A DNA stretch of 64,000 bases from Desulfovibrio fairfieldensis (lineage in GTDB: Bacteria; Desulfobacterota; Desulfovibrionia; Desulfovibrionales; Desulfovibrionaceae), in NCBI RefSeq assembly GCF_001553605.1, contig NZ_CP014229.1, positions 3,438,501 through 3,502,500 of the forward strand. The letters are read 5' to 3'. Positions 1 through 10,075 of this stretch are shown here, one piece after another (position 1 is the first letter of the stretch; every line of letters begins with the position of its first letter). Made by a program: the position numbers and the translations under genes. The notes below the pieces were generated by a model, which saw only the letters and a program-made list of their open reading frames with translations, was not told the DNA's origin and made no database searches.

Positions 1-569
1 TCTCCGGCAGCGGCAAAACCACCCTGGGGTCACTGTTGCGCCTGTATCTGGAAACGCGGGGCCATGAGGTCGAATTCATTGACGGCGATTGCTTCCGCCG
101 CCGCTTCGGCTTCAGCGGTTTTCGTCCCGAGGACCGCCTGCGCAATATCGACGCCATGCGTGAACACGTGCTGCAGAGGCATGCCCAGGGCAAGATCTGC
201 ATTGTGGCGGCCATCACGCCGTATGAATGCATGCGCCAGAAAAACCGCGACGAGATTCCTCTTTACCGCGAAGTCTGGGTGCGCTGCTCGCTGAACACTC
301 TGGTGGAACGGGATACCAAGGGCTTTTATGCACGGGCCGCGCGCGGCGAGATGGATTTGCTGACCGGCGTTTCCGACGCTTTTGACGAGCCGTTGCGGGC
401 CGATCGCGTCGTTGATACGGACCGTTTCAGCCTGGCGGAGAGTTATGTGGCTTTGCGTGACCTGGCCGAAGAGGCCCTGGCGGAAAGCCGGAACTGGCGG
501 CGGATCAGCGAAGATCTGCCTCTGGAAAGCGTGTCTGGCGGCCCTGCGCGGACAGGATATTTTTTGTAG
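1..569 (+). CDS. cysC: Adenylylsulfate (APS) kinase, 5' truncated by window edge
   Basis: The reading frame is open from base 3, so the true start lies outside the window. Visible features match CysC: a P-loop remnant SGSGKTT at the very start, then FIDGD, the R...GF...DR..NI segment, and the family signature RDTKGFYARAARGEM followed by a TGVSDAFDEP stretch. CysC phosphorylates APS to PAPS using ATP in the cytoplasm. The remaining 188 residues are nearly a whole single-domain kinase (about 200 aa). Dissimilatory sulfate reduction does not need PAPS, so here it more likely serves sulfation or a surface-polymer pathway; that role is inference. A perfect hairpin lies about 50 nt after the stop. 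Confidence 0.85.
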   Translation, partial: SGSGKTTLGSLLRLYLETRGHEVEFIDGDCFRRRFGFSGFRPEDRLRNIDAMREHVLQRHAQGKICIVAAITPYECMRQKNRDEIPLYREVWVRCSLNTLVERDTKGFYARAARGEMDLLTGVSDAFDEPLRADRVVDTDRFSLAESYVALRDLAEEALAESRNWRRISEDLPLESVSGGPARTGYFL

Positions 570-621
570 ACATCCGCGTTTTTCGCGGAGAATCCGCAGG
601 CCCCGCTTCAGCCCTGAAAGA

Positions 622-652
622 AAGGCGGTCAGCTCTGTAAGCTGACCGCCTT
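622..652. terminator. Bidirectional terminator hairpin (tRNA-Arg / cysC)
   Basis: Perfect 13-bp stem (622-634 with 640-652) and a 5-nt loop. On the minus strand it begins 7 nt after the tRNA 3' CCA and runs into TTTCTTTC. On the plus strand it follows the cysC stop and is trailed by a short T run. It probably ends both transcripts. Confidence 0.75.
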
Positions 653-658
653 GAATTT

Positions 659-735
<77 letters not shown>

Positions 736-746
736 ACAGGGTATTC

Positions 747-775
747 TTGATATGCTTTGTATCCGGCTCTGTCAA
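747..775 (-). promoter_or_regulatory. Sigma-70 promoter of tRNA-Arg
   Basis: Minus strand: -35 TTGACA (775-770), 17-nt spacer, -10 TATCAA (752-747), placing initiation about 5 nt before the tRNA 5' end at 735. Confidence 0.75.
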
Positions 776-862
776 GGCATGCCCGCCGGTCAGGGCAGCC
801 CACGCCGGACATCGCGGGCCGCATTTGCCAGTTCGCCGCTTTTGTGGGAAAAATAGGCGGAT

Positions 863-1060
863 TAGAGCAATTCACGGTTGAAAGGAGTGAATTGCTCCGG
901 CGGCCGCGTGAGTTGACTCCGCGCCCGTTAGCCCAAAAGCGCTTACGGGCATCGACAGCCGCGCTAAACCGCGTTTTAGCATTGCTGTCGGTATCCCTAC
1001 GGCTCCAAGACCCGCCAACGGCTTCCGCGGCACGCGGGCGGCGTAGAGTTTGCGCTGTAA
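863..1060. repeat. Palindromic intergenic repeat, TAGAGC family
   Basis: Begins TAGAGCAATTCAC; the 11-bp arms GAGCAATTCAC (865-875) and GTGAATTGCTC (887-897) form a hairpin. Further short palindromes follow (GCCCGTTAGC...GCTTACGGGC; a CGACAGC...GCTGTCG pair around 953-992). The TAGAGC start and nested hairpins resemble the stretches at 25467-25677, 43849-44047 and 46661-46867. The right edge is not clear. With flanks it fills the space between tRNA-Arg and ubiX, in which no gene is seen. Confidence 0.5.
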
Positions 1061-1083
1061 TGAACGGCAAGGAGAACAAAAGC

Positions 1084-1656
1084 ATGCGCGACATTCTGGT
1101 GGGGGTCAGCGGGGCCAGCGGCATGCCTCTGGCTTTGTGCGTGTTGCGCGCTCTGGCCGCCATGCCCGGCGTGCGGACCCATTGCGTTGTCTCAGAAGGC
1201 GCGCATGCGGTTCTGCGGGCCGAGTGCGGGGCAGGGCCGGAACTGCTGACCGCCTGTGCCGACTATGTTTATGAGCCGGACAATCTGGCCGCCGGTCCGG
1301 CCAGCGGTTCCTGGTGGCACGGCGCGGAACCCGCCGCCATGCTCGTCGTGCCCTGTTCCATGAGCACGCTGGGCGCGCTGGCCTCCGGCGCCACCCGCAA
1401 TCTGCTTCAGCGCGCGGGCGACGTGGCCCTCAAGGAAGGCCTGCGCCTGGTGTTGGTGACGCGTGAAAGTCCGCTTTCCAGCGTGCATCTGCGCAATATG
1501 CTGACCCTACGCGAGGCCGGGGCCGTGATCATGCCCTTTTCCCCTGGTTTTTACCTGCGTCCGCAAAGCCTGGAGGATCTGCTTCTTCAGACCAGCGGGC
1601 GGATTTTCGATCAACTGGGCCTGGCGCACTCTCTGGGGCGCTGGGCTGACGCATAA
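1084..1656 (+). CDS. ubiX: Flavin prenyltransferase UbiX
   Basis: 190 aa, usual UbiX length. The N-terminus [14 protein letters not shown] is the FMN-binding GxSGASG motif; [31 protein letters not shown] is the conserved core with the PCSM(S/K)T(L/V) signature; [11 protein letters not shown] and a [13 protein letters not shown] block follow. UbiX attaches a dimethylallyl group to FMN to make prenylated FMN for UbiD-family decarboxylases. A start further upstream is possible in frame, but the ATG chosen has an AAGGAG site 7 nt before it and matches the family N-terminus. No ubiD partner is in the window. The next gene starts 17 nt downstream, so the two may be cotranscribed. Confidence 0.93.
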   Translation: MRDILVGVSGASGMPLALCVLRALAAMPGVRTHCVVSEGAHAVLRAECGAGPELLTACADYVYEPDNLAAGPASGSWWHGAEPAAMLVVPCSMSTLGALASGATRNLLQRAGDVALKEGLRLVLVTRESPLSSVHLRNMLTLREAGAVIMPFSPGFYLRPQSLEDLLLQTSGRIFDQLGLAHSLGRWADA

Positions 1657-1673
1657 TATTACGAGGCAAAACT

Positions 1674-2360
1674 ATGAGCGAGATTACCTGGTACGGCCAT
1701 TCGGCCTTCAAGATCAGCGCCCCGCAGGCGCATGTGGTTATTGATCCCTTTTTTACGCCCGCTTCCGGAGTGAACGCGGAAAGTCTGGGCCCTGTGGACA
1801 TGGTGCTGATTACCCACGACCACGGAGACCATGTGGGCGATTCCGTGAACATCTGCCGCAAAACCGGGGCCATGCTCGGGGCCATCGTGGGCACGGCGGA
1901 CAAGCTGATGGAGGCGGGCGTGCCCCAGGCCCAGATCCTCAACGGCATCGGCTTCAACATGGGCGGCACCATGGAATGCAAGGGCATCAGGGCCACCATG
2001 ACCCAGGCCTTCCATTCCAGCGATTCCGGAGCCCCCGCGGGCTACATTATTGAGATGCCCGACGGCCTTGTCGTCTACCACGCGGGCGACACCTGCATTT
2101 TCAGCGGCATGGAACTCTGGGGACAACTCTACCATATTGATGTGGCCCTGCTGCCCATCGGCGGCGTGTTCACCATGGACGCCCGCCAGGCGGCCATGGC
2201 CTGTAAACTGCTGGGTTGCAAGTCCGTCATTCCCATGCACTGGGGGACCTTCCCGGTGCTGGCCCAGAGCGCCGCGGACTTCCAGGCCCGGCTGGCCGAG
2301 GTCTGCCCCGCCTGCGACTGCATTGCCATGCGCCCCGGACAGAGCCTCTCGTTTGTGTAG
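1674..2360 (+). CDS. UPF0173-type metal-dependent hydrolase (metallo-beta-lactamase fold)
   Basis: 228 aa, typical of the small UPF0173/YtkL group. Starts with ITWYGHSAF, has the metal motif [10 protein letters not shown] (around residues 48-57), a later AFHSSDSG and [12 protein letters not shown] with further metal ligands, and [10 protein letters not shown] near the C-terminus. It should be a cytoplasmic binuclear-metal hydrolase; the substrate of this family is not established. ATG with an ACGAGGCAAA upstream region, 17 nt after ubiX. A long hairpin follows at 2401-2442. Confidence 0.85.
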   Translation: MSEITWYGHSAFKISAPQAHVVIDPFFTPASGVNAESLGPVDMVLITHDHGDHVGDSVNICRKTGAMLGAIVGTADKLMEAGVPQAQILNGIGFNMGGTMECKGIRATMTQAFHSSDSGAPAGYIIEMPDGLVVYHAGDTCIFSGMELWGQLYHIDVALLPIGGVFTMDARQAAMACKLLGCKSVIPMHWGTFPVLAQSAADFQARLAEVCPACDCIAMRPGQSLSFV

Positions 2361-2400
2361 GCGGTGAGTTTGGAACTCATCGGGCGTCAGTTGTGAATGA

Positions 2401-2442
2401 GAAAAAGCAAAGGACCGACATCTGTCGGTCCTTTGCTTTTTC
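2401..2442. terminator. Long symmetric terminator hairpin
   Basis: Two 20-nt arms (2401-2420, 2423-2442) are perfect complements, with A runs on the left and T runs on the right, so it can end transcription in either direction: the hydrolase gene from the left and motA-motB from the right. Confidence 0.85.
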
Positions 2443-2448
2443 AGACGC

Positions 2449-2600
2449 TTAAGGAAGCACTGATTAATGAAAATTTTTGTTCTCTGCCAAGGGCGGCGAA
2501 CTGCGGGCGGAGGGAGTATATCCAAACATATTCGACCTTCGCACGGAGTGAACCGGACGCGGGCAGAGGGCAAAAAGACCATTAATCAGCGCTTCCTTAA
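2449..2600. repeat. MITE-like element with TTAA-ended inverted repeats
   Basis: Ends are TTAAGGAAGCACTGATTAAT(G) at 2449-2469 and its complement at 2580-2600, 20 of 21 matching. The 152-bp interior carries no gene. The right-hand TTAA contains the stop codon of motB (2597-2599). The right end, read on the minus strand, matches the sequence just after ilvD at 54848 over about 40 nt, so this is a mobile or once-mobile repeat family. Confidence 0.75.
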
Positions 2601-3304
2601 TACACGACGCTGTAGGACATCACCTCGGGCCGGTGGAAAAAAAACTCCACCCGTCGGTTGACGGCCCGGCTTTCCTCGTCGATGCCGGGCTTGAGCGGGC
2701 GCGTGTCGCCGTAGGCCACGCCGCGCAGGCGGGTGGGCTTGACGCCGTGGTCGGCCAGATAGTGCAGCACCGCCGCGGCTCGGGCGCCGGAGAGCTCCCA
2801 GGCCGAGGCATAGGGCGGCCTGGCCTCGGTACTGTCGGCATGGCCGCGCACCACCAGATAGAGATTGTATTCCTTCAGAATCTGCAAGACGCTGCCCAGC
2901 ACTTTTTCGCCTTCAGGCAGAAAATCCACGGAACCGGCCTTGAACATCACGTCGGAATTGACACGCAGCTGCACGCCCACGTCGTCGGCGCTGATGCCCG
3001 AGGAACTCTGCGGCACGGCATCGGCCATGAGCATCTGTTTGATTTTCTGGGCAATGGCGTAGTGGGATTTTTCCACTTCATTGATCTTGAGATCCCTGGT
3101 GTCGATTTTATCGGTGTTCTGGATAAAGGGGTTGTTGGACACCGGCGAGGTGGAGCTGGAATCAAAGTTGCGCTCGCCGCTGAAATAGGCGGCAAGGCCG
3201 GCCCTGGTCTCCGGGGGCACCATGTTGAGCACCCAGAGCAGAAGAAAGAAGGCCATCATGGCCGTCACAAAGTCGGCGTACGCGACTTTCCAGGCGCTGC
3301 TCAT
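2597..3304 (-). CDS. motB: Flagellar motor stator protein MotB
   Basis: 235 aa. A short cytoplasmic N-terminus precedes one membrane helix, YADFVTAMMAFFLLLWVLNM, with the proton-channel Asp in YAD. A linker follows, then a peptidoglycan-binding OmpA/MotB domain (from about residue 105) with VVRGHADSTEARPPYASAWE and a conserved ...LRGVAYGDTRPL. With MotA it forms the stator that converts ion flow into flagellar torque. Start chosen at the ATG giving the usual MSSAWKVAYADF N-terminus, downstream of a GAGGAAAA site. It lies 92 nt after motA. Its stop codon sits in the end of the TTAA repeat. Confidence 0.93.
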   Translation of the reverse strand: MSSAWKVAYADFVTAMMAFFLLLWVLNMVPPETRAGLAAYFSGERNFDSSSTSPVSNNPFIQNTDKIDTRDLKINEVEKSHYAIAQKIKQMLMADAVPQSSSGISADDVGVQLRVNSDVMFKAGSVDFLPEGEKVLGSVLQILKEYNLYLVVRGHADSTEARPPYASAWELSGARAAAVLHYLADHGVKPTRLRGVAYGDTRPLKPGIDEESRAVNRRVEFFFHRPEVMSYSVVY

Positions 3305-3396
3305 AATTTTTCCTCACGATAAAAAGCAAAAGCCGGGACGCGCCCGGCTGTGGACTCGGCTCCCGCCGACGGCGGGAAGAGCGGCCGGGCTCGGGG

Positions 3397-4245
3397 CTAG
3401 CCGTTTTTGAGCTTTTCTTCCATTTCCGCGAACGTGGGCCGGAACGGATAGGGAATGGTCCGGCGGCCGTATTCCACGGCGATCAGGGGGGTGGACCCGC
3501 GAATGGCGGCGGCCACGGCCTCCTTGATGGAATGATAATAAAAATGTTCCTCGGAGACAAAGTTTTCCAGCTTGGCGCCCATGGGGCCGAACAGGCCGTA
3601 ACAACAGAGAATGCCGAAAAACGTGCCCACCAGGGCCGCGCCGATGTAGTGGCCCAGCACTTCCGGGGGCTCGTTGATCTTGCCCATGGCCAGCACCACG
3701 CCCAGCACGCAGGCCACGATGCCCATGCCCGGCATGGATTCGGCCATGTGGCTCACGGCATGGGCGGGCAGAATGCCTTCCTCGCGCATGGTGGCGATGT
3801 CCACGTCCATGAGGCTGTCGATGTCCGCCGGGTCGCCGGTGGTCAGGTAGACGCGCAGGGTGTCGCCGATGAAGTTGACGATCCTGGTGTCCTTGGACAC
3901 GTTGGGGTATTTGCTGAAAATGGGACTGGCTTCCGGCTTTTCCACGTCGCTTTCAATACTGATGACGCCTTCGCGGTGCATCTTGGAAAACAGCGCGTAA
4001 AGCAGGGCCAGGGTTTCCAGATAGCGCGATTTGCTGGAGCCGGGGTCCGCGAACAGATGCTTCAGGCTTTTGACGATCAGGCTGAAAGTGTACTTGGTCT
4101 GGGAACCAAAGAACGCGCCCAGGCCACACCCCAGAATAATGATGAATTCCGCAGGCTGGAAAAGTACGCCCCATTCGCCGTGGGCCAGGGTGTAGCCGGT
4201 AAACACCGAGGCCGCAACGATGGCAAGACCTATTAATAAGTACAT
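3397..4245 (-). CDS. motA: Flagellar motor stator protein MotA
   Basis: 282 aa. Hydrophobic segments lie at about 1-20 and 30-50 (FIIILGCGLGAFFGS), with two more at about 170-220 (GMGIVACVLGVVLAM and ALVGTFFGILCCYGLFGPM). The large cytoplasmic loop between them carries the charged residues that touch FliG, and SMPGMGIVACVLGVV is the typical MotA transmembrane-3 signature. First gene of a motA-motB pair. The 5' side opens onto a repeat element (4342-4442), so its promoter is probably within 4246-4340. Confidence 0.93.
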   Translation of the reverse strand: MYLLIGLAIVAASVFTGYTLAHGEWGVLFQPAEFIIILGCGLGAFFGSQTKYTFSLIVKSLKHLFADPGSSKSRYLETLALLYALFSKMHREGVISIESDVEKPEASPIFSKYPNVSKDTRIVNFIGDTLRVYLTTGDPADIDSLMDVDIATMREEGILPAHAVSHMAESMPGMGIVACVLGVVLAMGKINEPPEVLGHYIGAALVGTFFGILCCYGLFGPMGAKLENFVSEEHFYYHSIKEAVAAAIRGSTPLIAVEYGRRTIPYPFRPTFAEMEEKLKNG

Positions 4246-4341
4246 ACTTTGCCGCCTGTACGCTCAATCCATGACTATCGTCCACCCGCGTCGGCATCCG
4301 TCGCCAACGGGACTGGGCCTGCCCTCGGTGGGCCGCTTCTC

Positions 4342-4442
4342 GTGCCTGATTGCGAAAAAACGTGGTTTTTCGCTGACTCCGGCGGCTATGCCGCCGCAAA
4401 ACCCTAACGGGTTTTGTGTGTCTAATTTTTCCAATGAGACAT
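4342..4442. repeat. Small palindromic mobile-like repeat, GTGYCTGATT family, copy 1
   Basis: Contains GCGAAAAAAC...GTTTTTCGC, GGCGGC-TAT-GCCGCC (4381-4395) and AAAACCC-TAAC-GGGTTTT (4398-4415) in a row, then TGTGTCTAATTTTT. The same order of palindromes and nearly the same words occur at 15667-15815. The ends (GTGCCTGATT; AATGAGACAT) are imperfect inverted repeats. It occupies most of the 314-bp gap between motA and the asmA stop, which holds no gene. Confidence 0.65.
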
Positions 4443-4559
4443 TAGCATTCTCAACGGTCGGCTAAAAAAAATCTTTAGCCTCGGGCCGGGAAAAGGCAAA
4501 CCCGGCTTTCCCGGAGCGGGGCCCGAAGTCCCGCGCTCGCTCCCGCAGGCCGCACGCCG

Positions 4560-6614
4560 CTATTTGCCGAAAAGCCCGCGCATCAGCCCGCCCGCGCCCT
4601 CAAGGCCTTTTTTCATCACGCCGCCCGCACCCTCCGCGCCGTTCCGGGTCGCGCCTCCCGCCGCCTTGCCGCCGTCCAGCAACGCGCCAGGCAGTTTTCT
4701 CGCCATATCCAGGGCGAATTTGGGGTCGACGCCGTAGGAAATATTGCTGAAGGGCCCCTTGGCCACCACGGGAATGGTCATTCCCAGGGTTTTGATGTCC
4801 GCCGTGGCGTCCAGGTATTCGCGCGGCAGGCTGGCCAGGGCCCGGCCCGAGGCGTTGAGCCCGGCGGAGCTGACCGTGATGGGCTGGGCCGTCACTTCGC
4901 CGTTGCGGGCCGTGAAAGGCACGCGCACCAGATCAAAGCGGTCGGGCACCGCGCCTTTTTTGCCGGTCAGGCCCGGCACGTTCTGAGGCAGGGCGGACAT
5001 GGCCTCGAGATGCATGTTGCGCACTTCCAGCACGCCCCGGCCGTTGAGCCCGGCCAGCATGGCCTTGGCGTCCGCGCCGCGCATGCTCAGGTCCACGTCC
5101 AGCGCTGCGACGCCGTCCACCGGACGGCCCTTGCCCAGAGCTTCCAGCAGGCCGCCCACATTGACGCCCGCTGCCGTAGCCTTGAGACTGTATGCCTTGC
5201 TCGGCAGATCAGCAACGGCCGACCCCTTGATGCTGCCGCCGCTGCCCAGGGCGCAGCTCAAGGAGGTGACGGTGTAGCGGTTTTTTTCACCCTTGAGAAT
5301 AAAGGCGATGTCCGTGACGCTCAGTTTGCCCTGGCGCACTCCGGCCAGAGCCGCGCGCAGATTCACGCCGGGCCGGTTTTGCACGGACTGGGTGGACTGC
5401 GCGGAACTCCCGGACGACGCTCCGCCCTGGGCCTTGCCTTCAGCCGCTTTGCGGGCCGGCGCGGTGGATGTGCCGTTTTGGGGCAGGGGCAGGTACTTGT
5501 CCAGATTGATCATACCGGTCTGGATGCCGCCGGATATGGCCAAGGGTGTGCCCAGGGCCAAGCTCAGGTCCCCGCGCACCGGAATGTCGTCCAGCTGCAT
5601 GACGATCTGGCGCAGATGCAGGGTGTCGTCCGCGTATTCCAGAACGCTTTTGAAGCTCAGCACGTCGTTGTCCGAGGGCTTGAGCGTCTGCCCGGCCAGG
5701 GCGGCCAGCTTGCGCGGCGAACCTTCCAGGCTCACGGTGCCCTTGAAGGCCTGGGGCGTCAGGGTGGCCTCGCCGCCGAGGGTCAGGCGGGCCTGGGGCG
5801 TGCTCAGCCGGGCCGTGGCCAGGCGCAGGCTTTGGGTCTGGAGATTGAGCGCCCCTTCGCAGACCAGTTGCGCGGGCCCGGCCTCCTTGGGCAACAGGCC
5901 GCCCAGGGGCGTGAAGGTCAGGGAAATCTGGCGGAAGGTCAGATGCGGCGCGTAATAGCGCAGCTTGGCGTCCAGAGCCAGATTGCCGGCCAGGACGGCC
6001 TTTTGGTCCTCTTTGAGATCAAAGGAAAAATCGCACTGCATGCCGGCTTCTTCGCGGCGGCGCAGATTTTCCACGGAAAGATTGAGGTCCTTGATCTCCA
6101 GATGAACGCCCCGGGCGTCCACATAGCGCACTTCGCCCTGGCGCACCACGAGGCGCATCAGTTCCACGGGCAGCTCATCGGAAGGCGCGACGGCTCCGGC
6201 CTGGGCGCCGGAAACGGGGGAAGCGGCGGGAGCGGCCGCCGGCGCATCTTGTCCGGACACGGCCTTGCCCTCGCGCACTTCCAGCACGGGATTGTCCAGG
6301 CGCACCTCGCGCACCACCAGGTTGCCGGAGAGCAGCGGGGCCAGTTCCAGCTCCACCATGCCGCTTTTGACGGACACGGCAAGGCCCTGGCCGTCCTTGA
6401 TCTCGCCCCAACCGGCCTGCCCGAATTTCACGCCGGGCGGCAGCAGGGACAGGCTCGGCGCGCTGGCGAAGACCAGAGGTTTGCCGGTGGCCTTGGCCGT
6501 GGCGTCAGCGATCTGATTGACCACGAATTGCGTGTCGATGCGGCCGAGCAGGATGGCCCCGGCCACGCCCAGCACGATCACGATGCCCAGAATCCAGAGT
6601 AGAACACGTTTCAT
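4560..6614 (-). CDS. AsmA family protein
   Basis: 684 aa from an ATG preceded by GGAGG. A single N-terminal membrane anchor ([20 protein letters not shown], residues 4-23) is followed by a long periplasmic part rich in short beta strands. The AsmA N-domain is seen in [24 protein letters not shown], and the AsmA C-terminal region in [34 protein letters not shown] and later [19 protein letters not shown] Pro/Ala/Ser-rich low-complexity linker sits near residues 130-150 and another near 360-385. The C-terminus is a Gly/Ala-rich tail. AsmA-like proteins span the envelope and are implicated in lipid transfer to the outer membrane. Divergent from cobQ. Confidence 0.85.
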   Translation of the reverse strand: MKRVLLWILGIVIVLGVAGAILLGRIDTQFVVNQIADATAKATGKPLVFASAPSLSLLPPGVKFGQAGWGEIKDGQGLAVSVKSGMVELELAPLLSGNLVVREVRLDNPVLEVREGKAVSGQDAPAAAPAASPVSGAQAGAVAPSDELPVELMRLVVRQGEVRYVDARGVHLEIKDLNLSVENLRRREEAGMQCDFSFDLKEDQKAVLAGNLALDAKLRYYAPHLTFRQISLTFTPLGGLLPKEAGPAQLVCEGALNLQTQSLRLATARLSTPQARLTLGGEATLTPQAFKGTVSLEGSPRKLAALAGQTLKPSDNDVLSFKSVLEYADDTLHLRQIVMQLDDIPVRGDLSLALGTPLAISGGIQTGMINLDKYLPLPQNGTSTAPARKAAEGKAQGGASSGSSAQSTQSVQNRPGVNLRAALAGVRQGKLSVTDIAFILKGEKNRYTVTSLSCALGSGGSIKGSAVADLPSKAYSLKATAAGVNVGGLLEALGKGRPVDGVAALDVDLSMRGADAKAMLAGLNGRGVLEVRNMHLEAMSALPQNVPGLTGKKGAVPDRFDLVRVPFTARNGEVTAQPITVSSAGLNASGRALASLPREYLDATADIKTLGMTIPVVAKGPFSNISYGVDPKFALDMARKLPGALLDGGKAAGGATRNGAEGAGGVMKKGLEGAGGLMRGLFGK

Positions 6615-6658
6615 GCGGCCTCCGTGCAGAGGTTGCGATCTGTTCTTACGACTTTCCT

Positions 6659-6687
6659 TATATAAAGGATGCGGCAAGAGCCTGCAA
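6659..6687 (-). promoter_or_regulatory. Candidate sigma-70 promoter of the asmA-like gene
   Basis: Minus strand: TTGCAG (6687-6682), 17-nt spacer, TATATA (6664-6659), about 45 nt upstream of the ATG. The same AT-rich core could serve the divergent cobQ. Confidence 0.5.
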
Positions 6688-6729
6688 GTTTTCTTGCTCC
6701 CGCCCGCGCATGCGGGTAAGGAAAGAGGC

Positions 6730-8346
6730 ATGCGACCCTCTTTTTGCGCGCCGGATGCGGCTCCGGCACCCGTCTCGGCCAAAGCCGCCGTGCCGGCCCT
6801 GATGCTCCAGGGCACCTGCTCCAACGCGGGCAAAAGCCTGCTCGCCGCCGCCGTCTGCCGCCTGCTGGCCCGCCGTGGGCTGAGAGTGGCGCCCTTCAAG
6901 GCCCAGAACATGGCCCTCAATTCCTTTGTGACCGAACAGGGCGAGGAAATGGGCCGGGCCCAGGCCCTGCAGGCCGTGGCCTGCGGCCTGCCCGCCGACG
7001 CGCGCATGAATCCGGTGCTGCTCAAACCCACTTCCCATGTGGGTTCCCAGGTCATTGTGCTGGGCCGTCCCGTGGGCCAGATGCGGGTGGGCGCGTATCT
7101 GCGTTACAAGCCCGAGGCCTGGAAGGCCGTGCGCCGCGCCTACCGCGAGCTGTCCTCGGGCATGGACGTCATGGTTCTGGAGGGCGCGGGCAGCCCGGCG
7201 GAAATCAATCTCAGGGCTCACGACATCGTGAACATGCGCATGGCCCGCCATGCCGAGGCGCGTGTGCTGCTGGTGGCGGACATCGACCGGGGCGGGGCCT
7301 TTGCCTCCCTGGTGGGCACCATGAGCCTGCTGGGCCGGGCCGACCGGGCGCGCGTGGCCGGGTATGTGCTGAACAAGTTCCGGGGCGACGCCTCCCTGCT
7401 GGACCCGGCCCTGGAGGCGGTGAGCCGCCGGACGCGCCGTCCTTTTCTGGGCGTGGTGCCCATGCTCGAGGATCTGCGCCTGCCGGAGGAGGATTCCGTC
7501 AGCTTCAAGCTGGGGATCACGCCGGGCCTGGACGCGGCGGACGGGGACAGGCCCGCTGCGCCGGACTGCCTGGATATCGCCCTGGTGGACCTGCCCCATA
7601 TCAGCAACTTCACCGACCTGGACGCCCTGCGGGCCGAGGCGGACGTGCGCCTGCGCATTGTGCGGCACGCCGACGAGCTGGGCGCGCCGGATGCCGTGAT
7701 TCTGCCGGGCAGCAAGAACAGCATTGCGGACATGCGTTTTCTGCGCCGGACGGGCTTGGCAGAGGCCCTGTGCGGCTATGCGGAGCGTTGCCGGAGCCGG
7801 GGGGCGCTGGTCGGCATTTGCGGCGGCCTGCAGATGCTGGGGCAAAGCATTGCCGACCCGCTGGGCCTGGAGGAGGGCGGCCTGGAGCCGGGCCTGAACC
7901 TGTTGCCGCTGAGCACGGAACTGGGCGGCGCGAAACTGTTGCGCCGGACCGTCGGCCGGGCTCTGACCGCGCTGGCCGGAGAGGAGCTGGCGGTGCGGGG
8001 CTATGAAATCCACCACGGGCGCAGCGTCCCGGCGGAAGAGCGGCGCGATGCGGCCTGCGCGCCGCGAATGCCGCTGACGCCGGTCATGACGGACGAGGCA
8101 GGGCGGACGCTGGGCTGGGGCCTGCCCGGCGCCGACGGCACGGTGCGGGTTTGGGGCACCTACCTGCACGGGGTTTTCGATGCGGACGCCTTCCGCCATG
8201 CCTTTCTGAACCGGCTGCGCCGGGAGCGGGGCCTTGCGCCGCGCACCGGGGTCGCCTACAGCCTGGGGCCGGAGCTGGACCGCCTGGCCGACGCGGTGGA
8301 GGCGAATCTGGATATGGCGGCCATTTACGCCATGCTGGGGCTGTAG
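6730..8346 (+). CDS. cobQ: Cobyric acid synthase CobQ
   Basis: 538 aa. The N-terminal dethiobiotin-synthetase-like domain starts [13 protein letters not shown] (ATP-binding loop), then [31 protein letters not shown] and [13 protein letters not shown]. The C-terminal class-I glutamine amidotransferase domain has [15 protein letters not shown] and nucleophile-loop [10 protein letters not shown], then GYEIHHGR with the catalytic His. CobQ amidates four side chains of adenosylcobyrinic acid a,c-diamide in the cytoplasm. Start at an ATG with AGGAAAGAGG just upstream, replacing a longer open frame with no family similarity. No cobalamin riboswitch is seen in the 115-nt gap to the divergent neighbour. 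Confidence 0.95.
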   Translation: MRPSFCAPDAAPAPVSAKAAVPALMLQGTCSNAGKSLLAAAVCRLLARRGLRVAPFKAQNMALNSFVTEQGEEMGRAQALQAVACGLPADARMNPVLLKPTSHVGSQVIVLGRPVGQMRVGAYLRYKPEAWKAVRRAYRELSSGMDVMVLEGAGSPAEINLRAHDIVNMRMARHAEARVLLVADIDRGGAFASLVGTMSLLGRADRARVAGYVLNKFRGDASLLDPALEAVSRRTRRPFLGVVPMLEDLRLPEEDSVSFKLGITPGLDAADGDRPAAPDCLDIALVDLPHISNFTDLDALRAEADVRLRIVRHADELGAPDAVILPGSKNSIADMRFLRRTGLAEALCGYAERCRSRGALVGICGGLQMLGQSIADPLGLEEGGLEPGLNLLPLSTELGGAKLLRRTVGRALTALAGEELAVRGYEIHHGRSVPAEERRDAACAPRMPLTPVMTDEAGRTLGWGLPGADGTVRVWGTYLHGVFDADAFRHAFLNRLRRERGLAPRTGVAYSLGPELDRLADAVEANLDMAAIYAMLGL

Positions 8347-8421
8347 CCGCGCACCGCCGTGAGCTCCGGCGGAAGCCCGGCCTGCCGCGGTCCCGGAGCA
8401 AATAAACGCTGATGACGCTGA

Positions 8422-8457
8422 CCCGCCCAAGGATTTGCTTGCAAATCCTTGGGCGGG
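8422..8457. terminator. 17-bp perfect hairpin after cobQ
   Basis: Arms 8422-8438 and 8441-8457 are perfect complements with a 2-nt spacer. No T run follows, so either a terminator of weak type or a small palindromic element. Confidence 0.45.
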
Positions 8458-8532
8458 GTGCTCTGCTGGCGTTCAGCAGGGCGTTCGTGTTTGTCTCAGA
8501 TACCGGGGGCCCGTAATGGGCGGAGACAGCGT

Positions 8533-9960
8533 ATGAGAATTTCCCCCGGCGGCATGGCCGGTTTGCCCCTGATCGCGGCCGCGGCCTTTTTCATGCAGGC
8601 TCTGGATGCCACTATCCTGAACACCGCCTTGCCGGCCATTGCCGAAAGCCTCGGCGAGTCGCCCCTGGCCATGCAGATGACCGTGGTCGGCTACACCCTG
8701 ACCGTGGCCCTGTTGATCCCCGCGAGCGGCTGGTTCGCGGACCGCTTCGGCACCCGCAACGTCTTTCTGTTCGCGGTGGCCCTCTTCGTGTTGGGGTCCC
8801 TTTCCTGCGCCCTGTCCGGCAGCCTGCCCATGCTGGTGCTTTCGCGCGTGATCCAGGGCATCGGCGGGGCCATGATGATGCCCGTGGCCCGGCTGGCCGT
8901 GTTGCGGGCCTTTCCGCGCGAGAAACTGGTGGCCGTGCTCAACTTCATCAGCATTCCGGGACTGGTGGGGCCGGTGGTCGGACCGCTGCTGGGCGGCGCT
9001 CTGGTGACCTATGCCGGGTGGCACTGGATTTTTCTGATCAACATCCCGGTGGGCCTGGCGGGCATGCTTTATGCCTGGCGGATTATGCCCCAGTTCACAG
9101 GGCCGCACGGGCCGTTTGATTTCACGGGGTTCGCTTTTTTCGGTCTCGGGCTGGCTCTGTTTTCCGGCGGCCTGGAGCTTTTCGGTGGCCGTGCGGAGTC
9201 AAAATGCCTGGCTCCCTTTCTGCTGCTCGCCGGTGTGGCGCTTCTGACGCTGTACGCCCGGCACGCCCGGCGCAACCAGGCTCCCCTGATCCGCCTGGGC
9301 GTTTTTCGCATCCACACCTTCCGCGTGGGCATCGCGGGCAATGTGGTTTCCAGGCTGGGCACGGGCTGCATGCCCTATCTCATGCCGCTCATGCTCCAGG
9401 TGGGGCTGGGCCACCCGGCTCTGACCGCCGGTATGATGATGGCCCCCATGGCCCTGGGCTCCCTCACGGCCAAAACATTTGCCGTGCGCGTGCTGCGCCG
9501 CTTCGGCTACCGCAACACCCTGGTGGGGGTCACCGCCTGCATCGGCCTGATGATCGCCCAGTTCTCACTCCAGACCCCCTCGCTGCCCCTCTGGATGCTG
9601 ATCCTGCCCATGATCCTGCTGGGCATGGCCATGTCCACGCAGTTCACGGCCATGAACAGCATCACCCTGGGGGATCTCGCCCAGGAACATGTCAGTACCG
9701 GCAACAGCCTGCTCGCCGTCACCCAGCAGCTTTCGATCAGCTTCGGCGTGGCCAGCAGCACGGCGGTGCTGCGCTTGTTCAACGCCCTTGCGCCGGGGTC
9801 GCTGCTGGACCATTTTCATGAAACCTTTCTCACGGTCGGCGGCGTCACCCTGCTGGCCTCCCTGGTTTTTCTGTTCCTGCGCGACGGCGACGGCGACGCG
9901 CTGCTTCCCGGCCGGGGGGAGCGCCGCGCATCCTCCGGGAAGCGGCGTTCTTCGCGGTAA
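8533..9960 (+). CDS. MFS multidrug exporter, DHA2 (EmrB-like) type
   Basis: 475 aa with about 14 hydrophobic segments. The N-terminus has [25 protein letters not shown], the DHA2/EmrB hallmark, followed by the loop [13 protein letters not shown] (motif A) and [17 protein letters not shown] (motif B); [13 protein letters not shown] is the antiporter motif C. It should expel hydrophobic compounds in exchange for protons across the inner membrane. ATG with GGAGACAGCGT upstream. No membrane-fusion or TolC partner is adjacent. The charged tail ends with [13 protein letters not shown]. Confidence 0.88.
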   Translation: MRISPGGMAGLPLIAAAAFFMQALDATILNTALPAIAESLGESPLAMQMTVVGYTLTVALLIPASGWFADRFGTRNVFLFAVALFVLGSLSCALSGSLPMLVLSRVIQGIGGAMMMPVARLAVLRAFPREKLVAVLNFISIPGLVGPVVGPLLGGALVTYAGWHWIFLINIPVGLAGMLYAWRIMPQFTGPHGPFDFTGFAFFGLGLALFSGGLELFGGRAESKCLAPFLLLAGVALLTLYARHARRNQAPLIRLGVFRIHTFRVGIAGNVVSRLGTGCMPYLMPLMLQVGLGHPALTAGMMMAPMALGSLTAKTFAVRVLRRFGYRNTLVGVTACIGLMIAQFSLQTPSLPLWMLILPMILLGMAMSTQFTAMNSITLGDLAQEHVSTGNSLLAVTQQLSISFGVASSTAVLRLFNALAPGSLLDHFHETFLTVGGVTLLASLVFLFLRDGDGDALLPGRGERRASSGKRRSSR

Positions 9961-10075
9961 AGGCGGTGCTGATATCGAGAGGTTGAAAAAAGGAGGCCGC
10001 AAGTCCGAAGAAGCCGGGAGGCAGCCGGAGCCGGGCAACGCTGAAAAAAAGCCGAATCGCGCAACGGGTCCGCCG

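Noticed and set aside
757..1083. Extended N-terminus of ubiX
   Set aside because: The frame is open, but the added sequence is Arg/Pro-rich, crosses a repeat and lacks UbiX likeness; the ATG at 1084 has a good ribosome site.
6615..6729. Cobalamin riboswitch upstream of cobQ
   Set aside because: The gap is only 115 nt and the B12-box words are absent.
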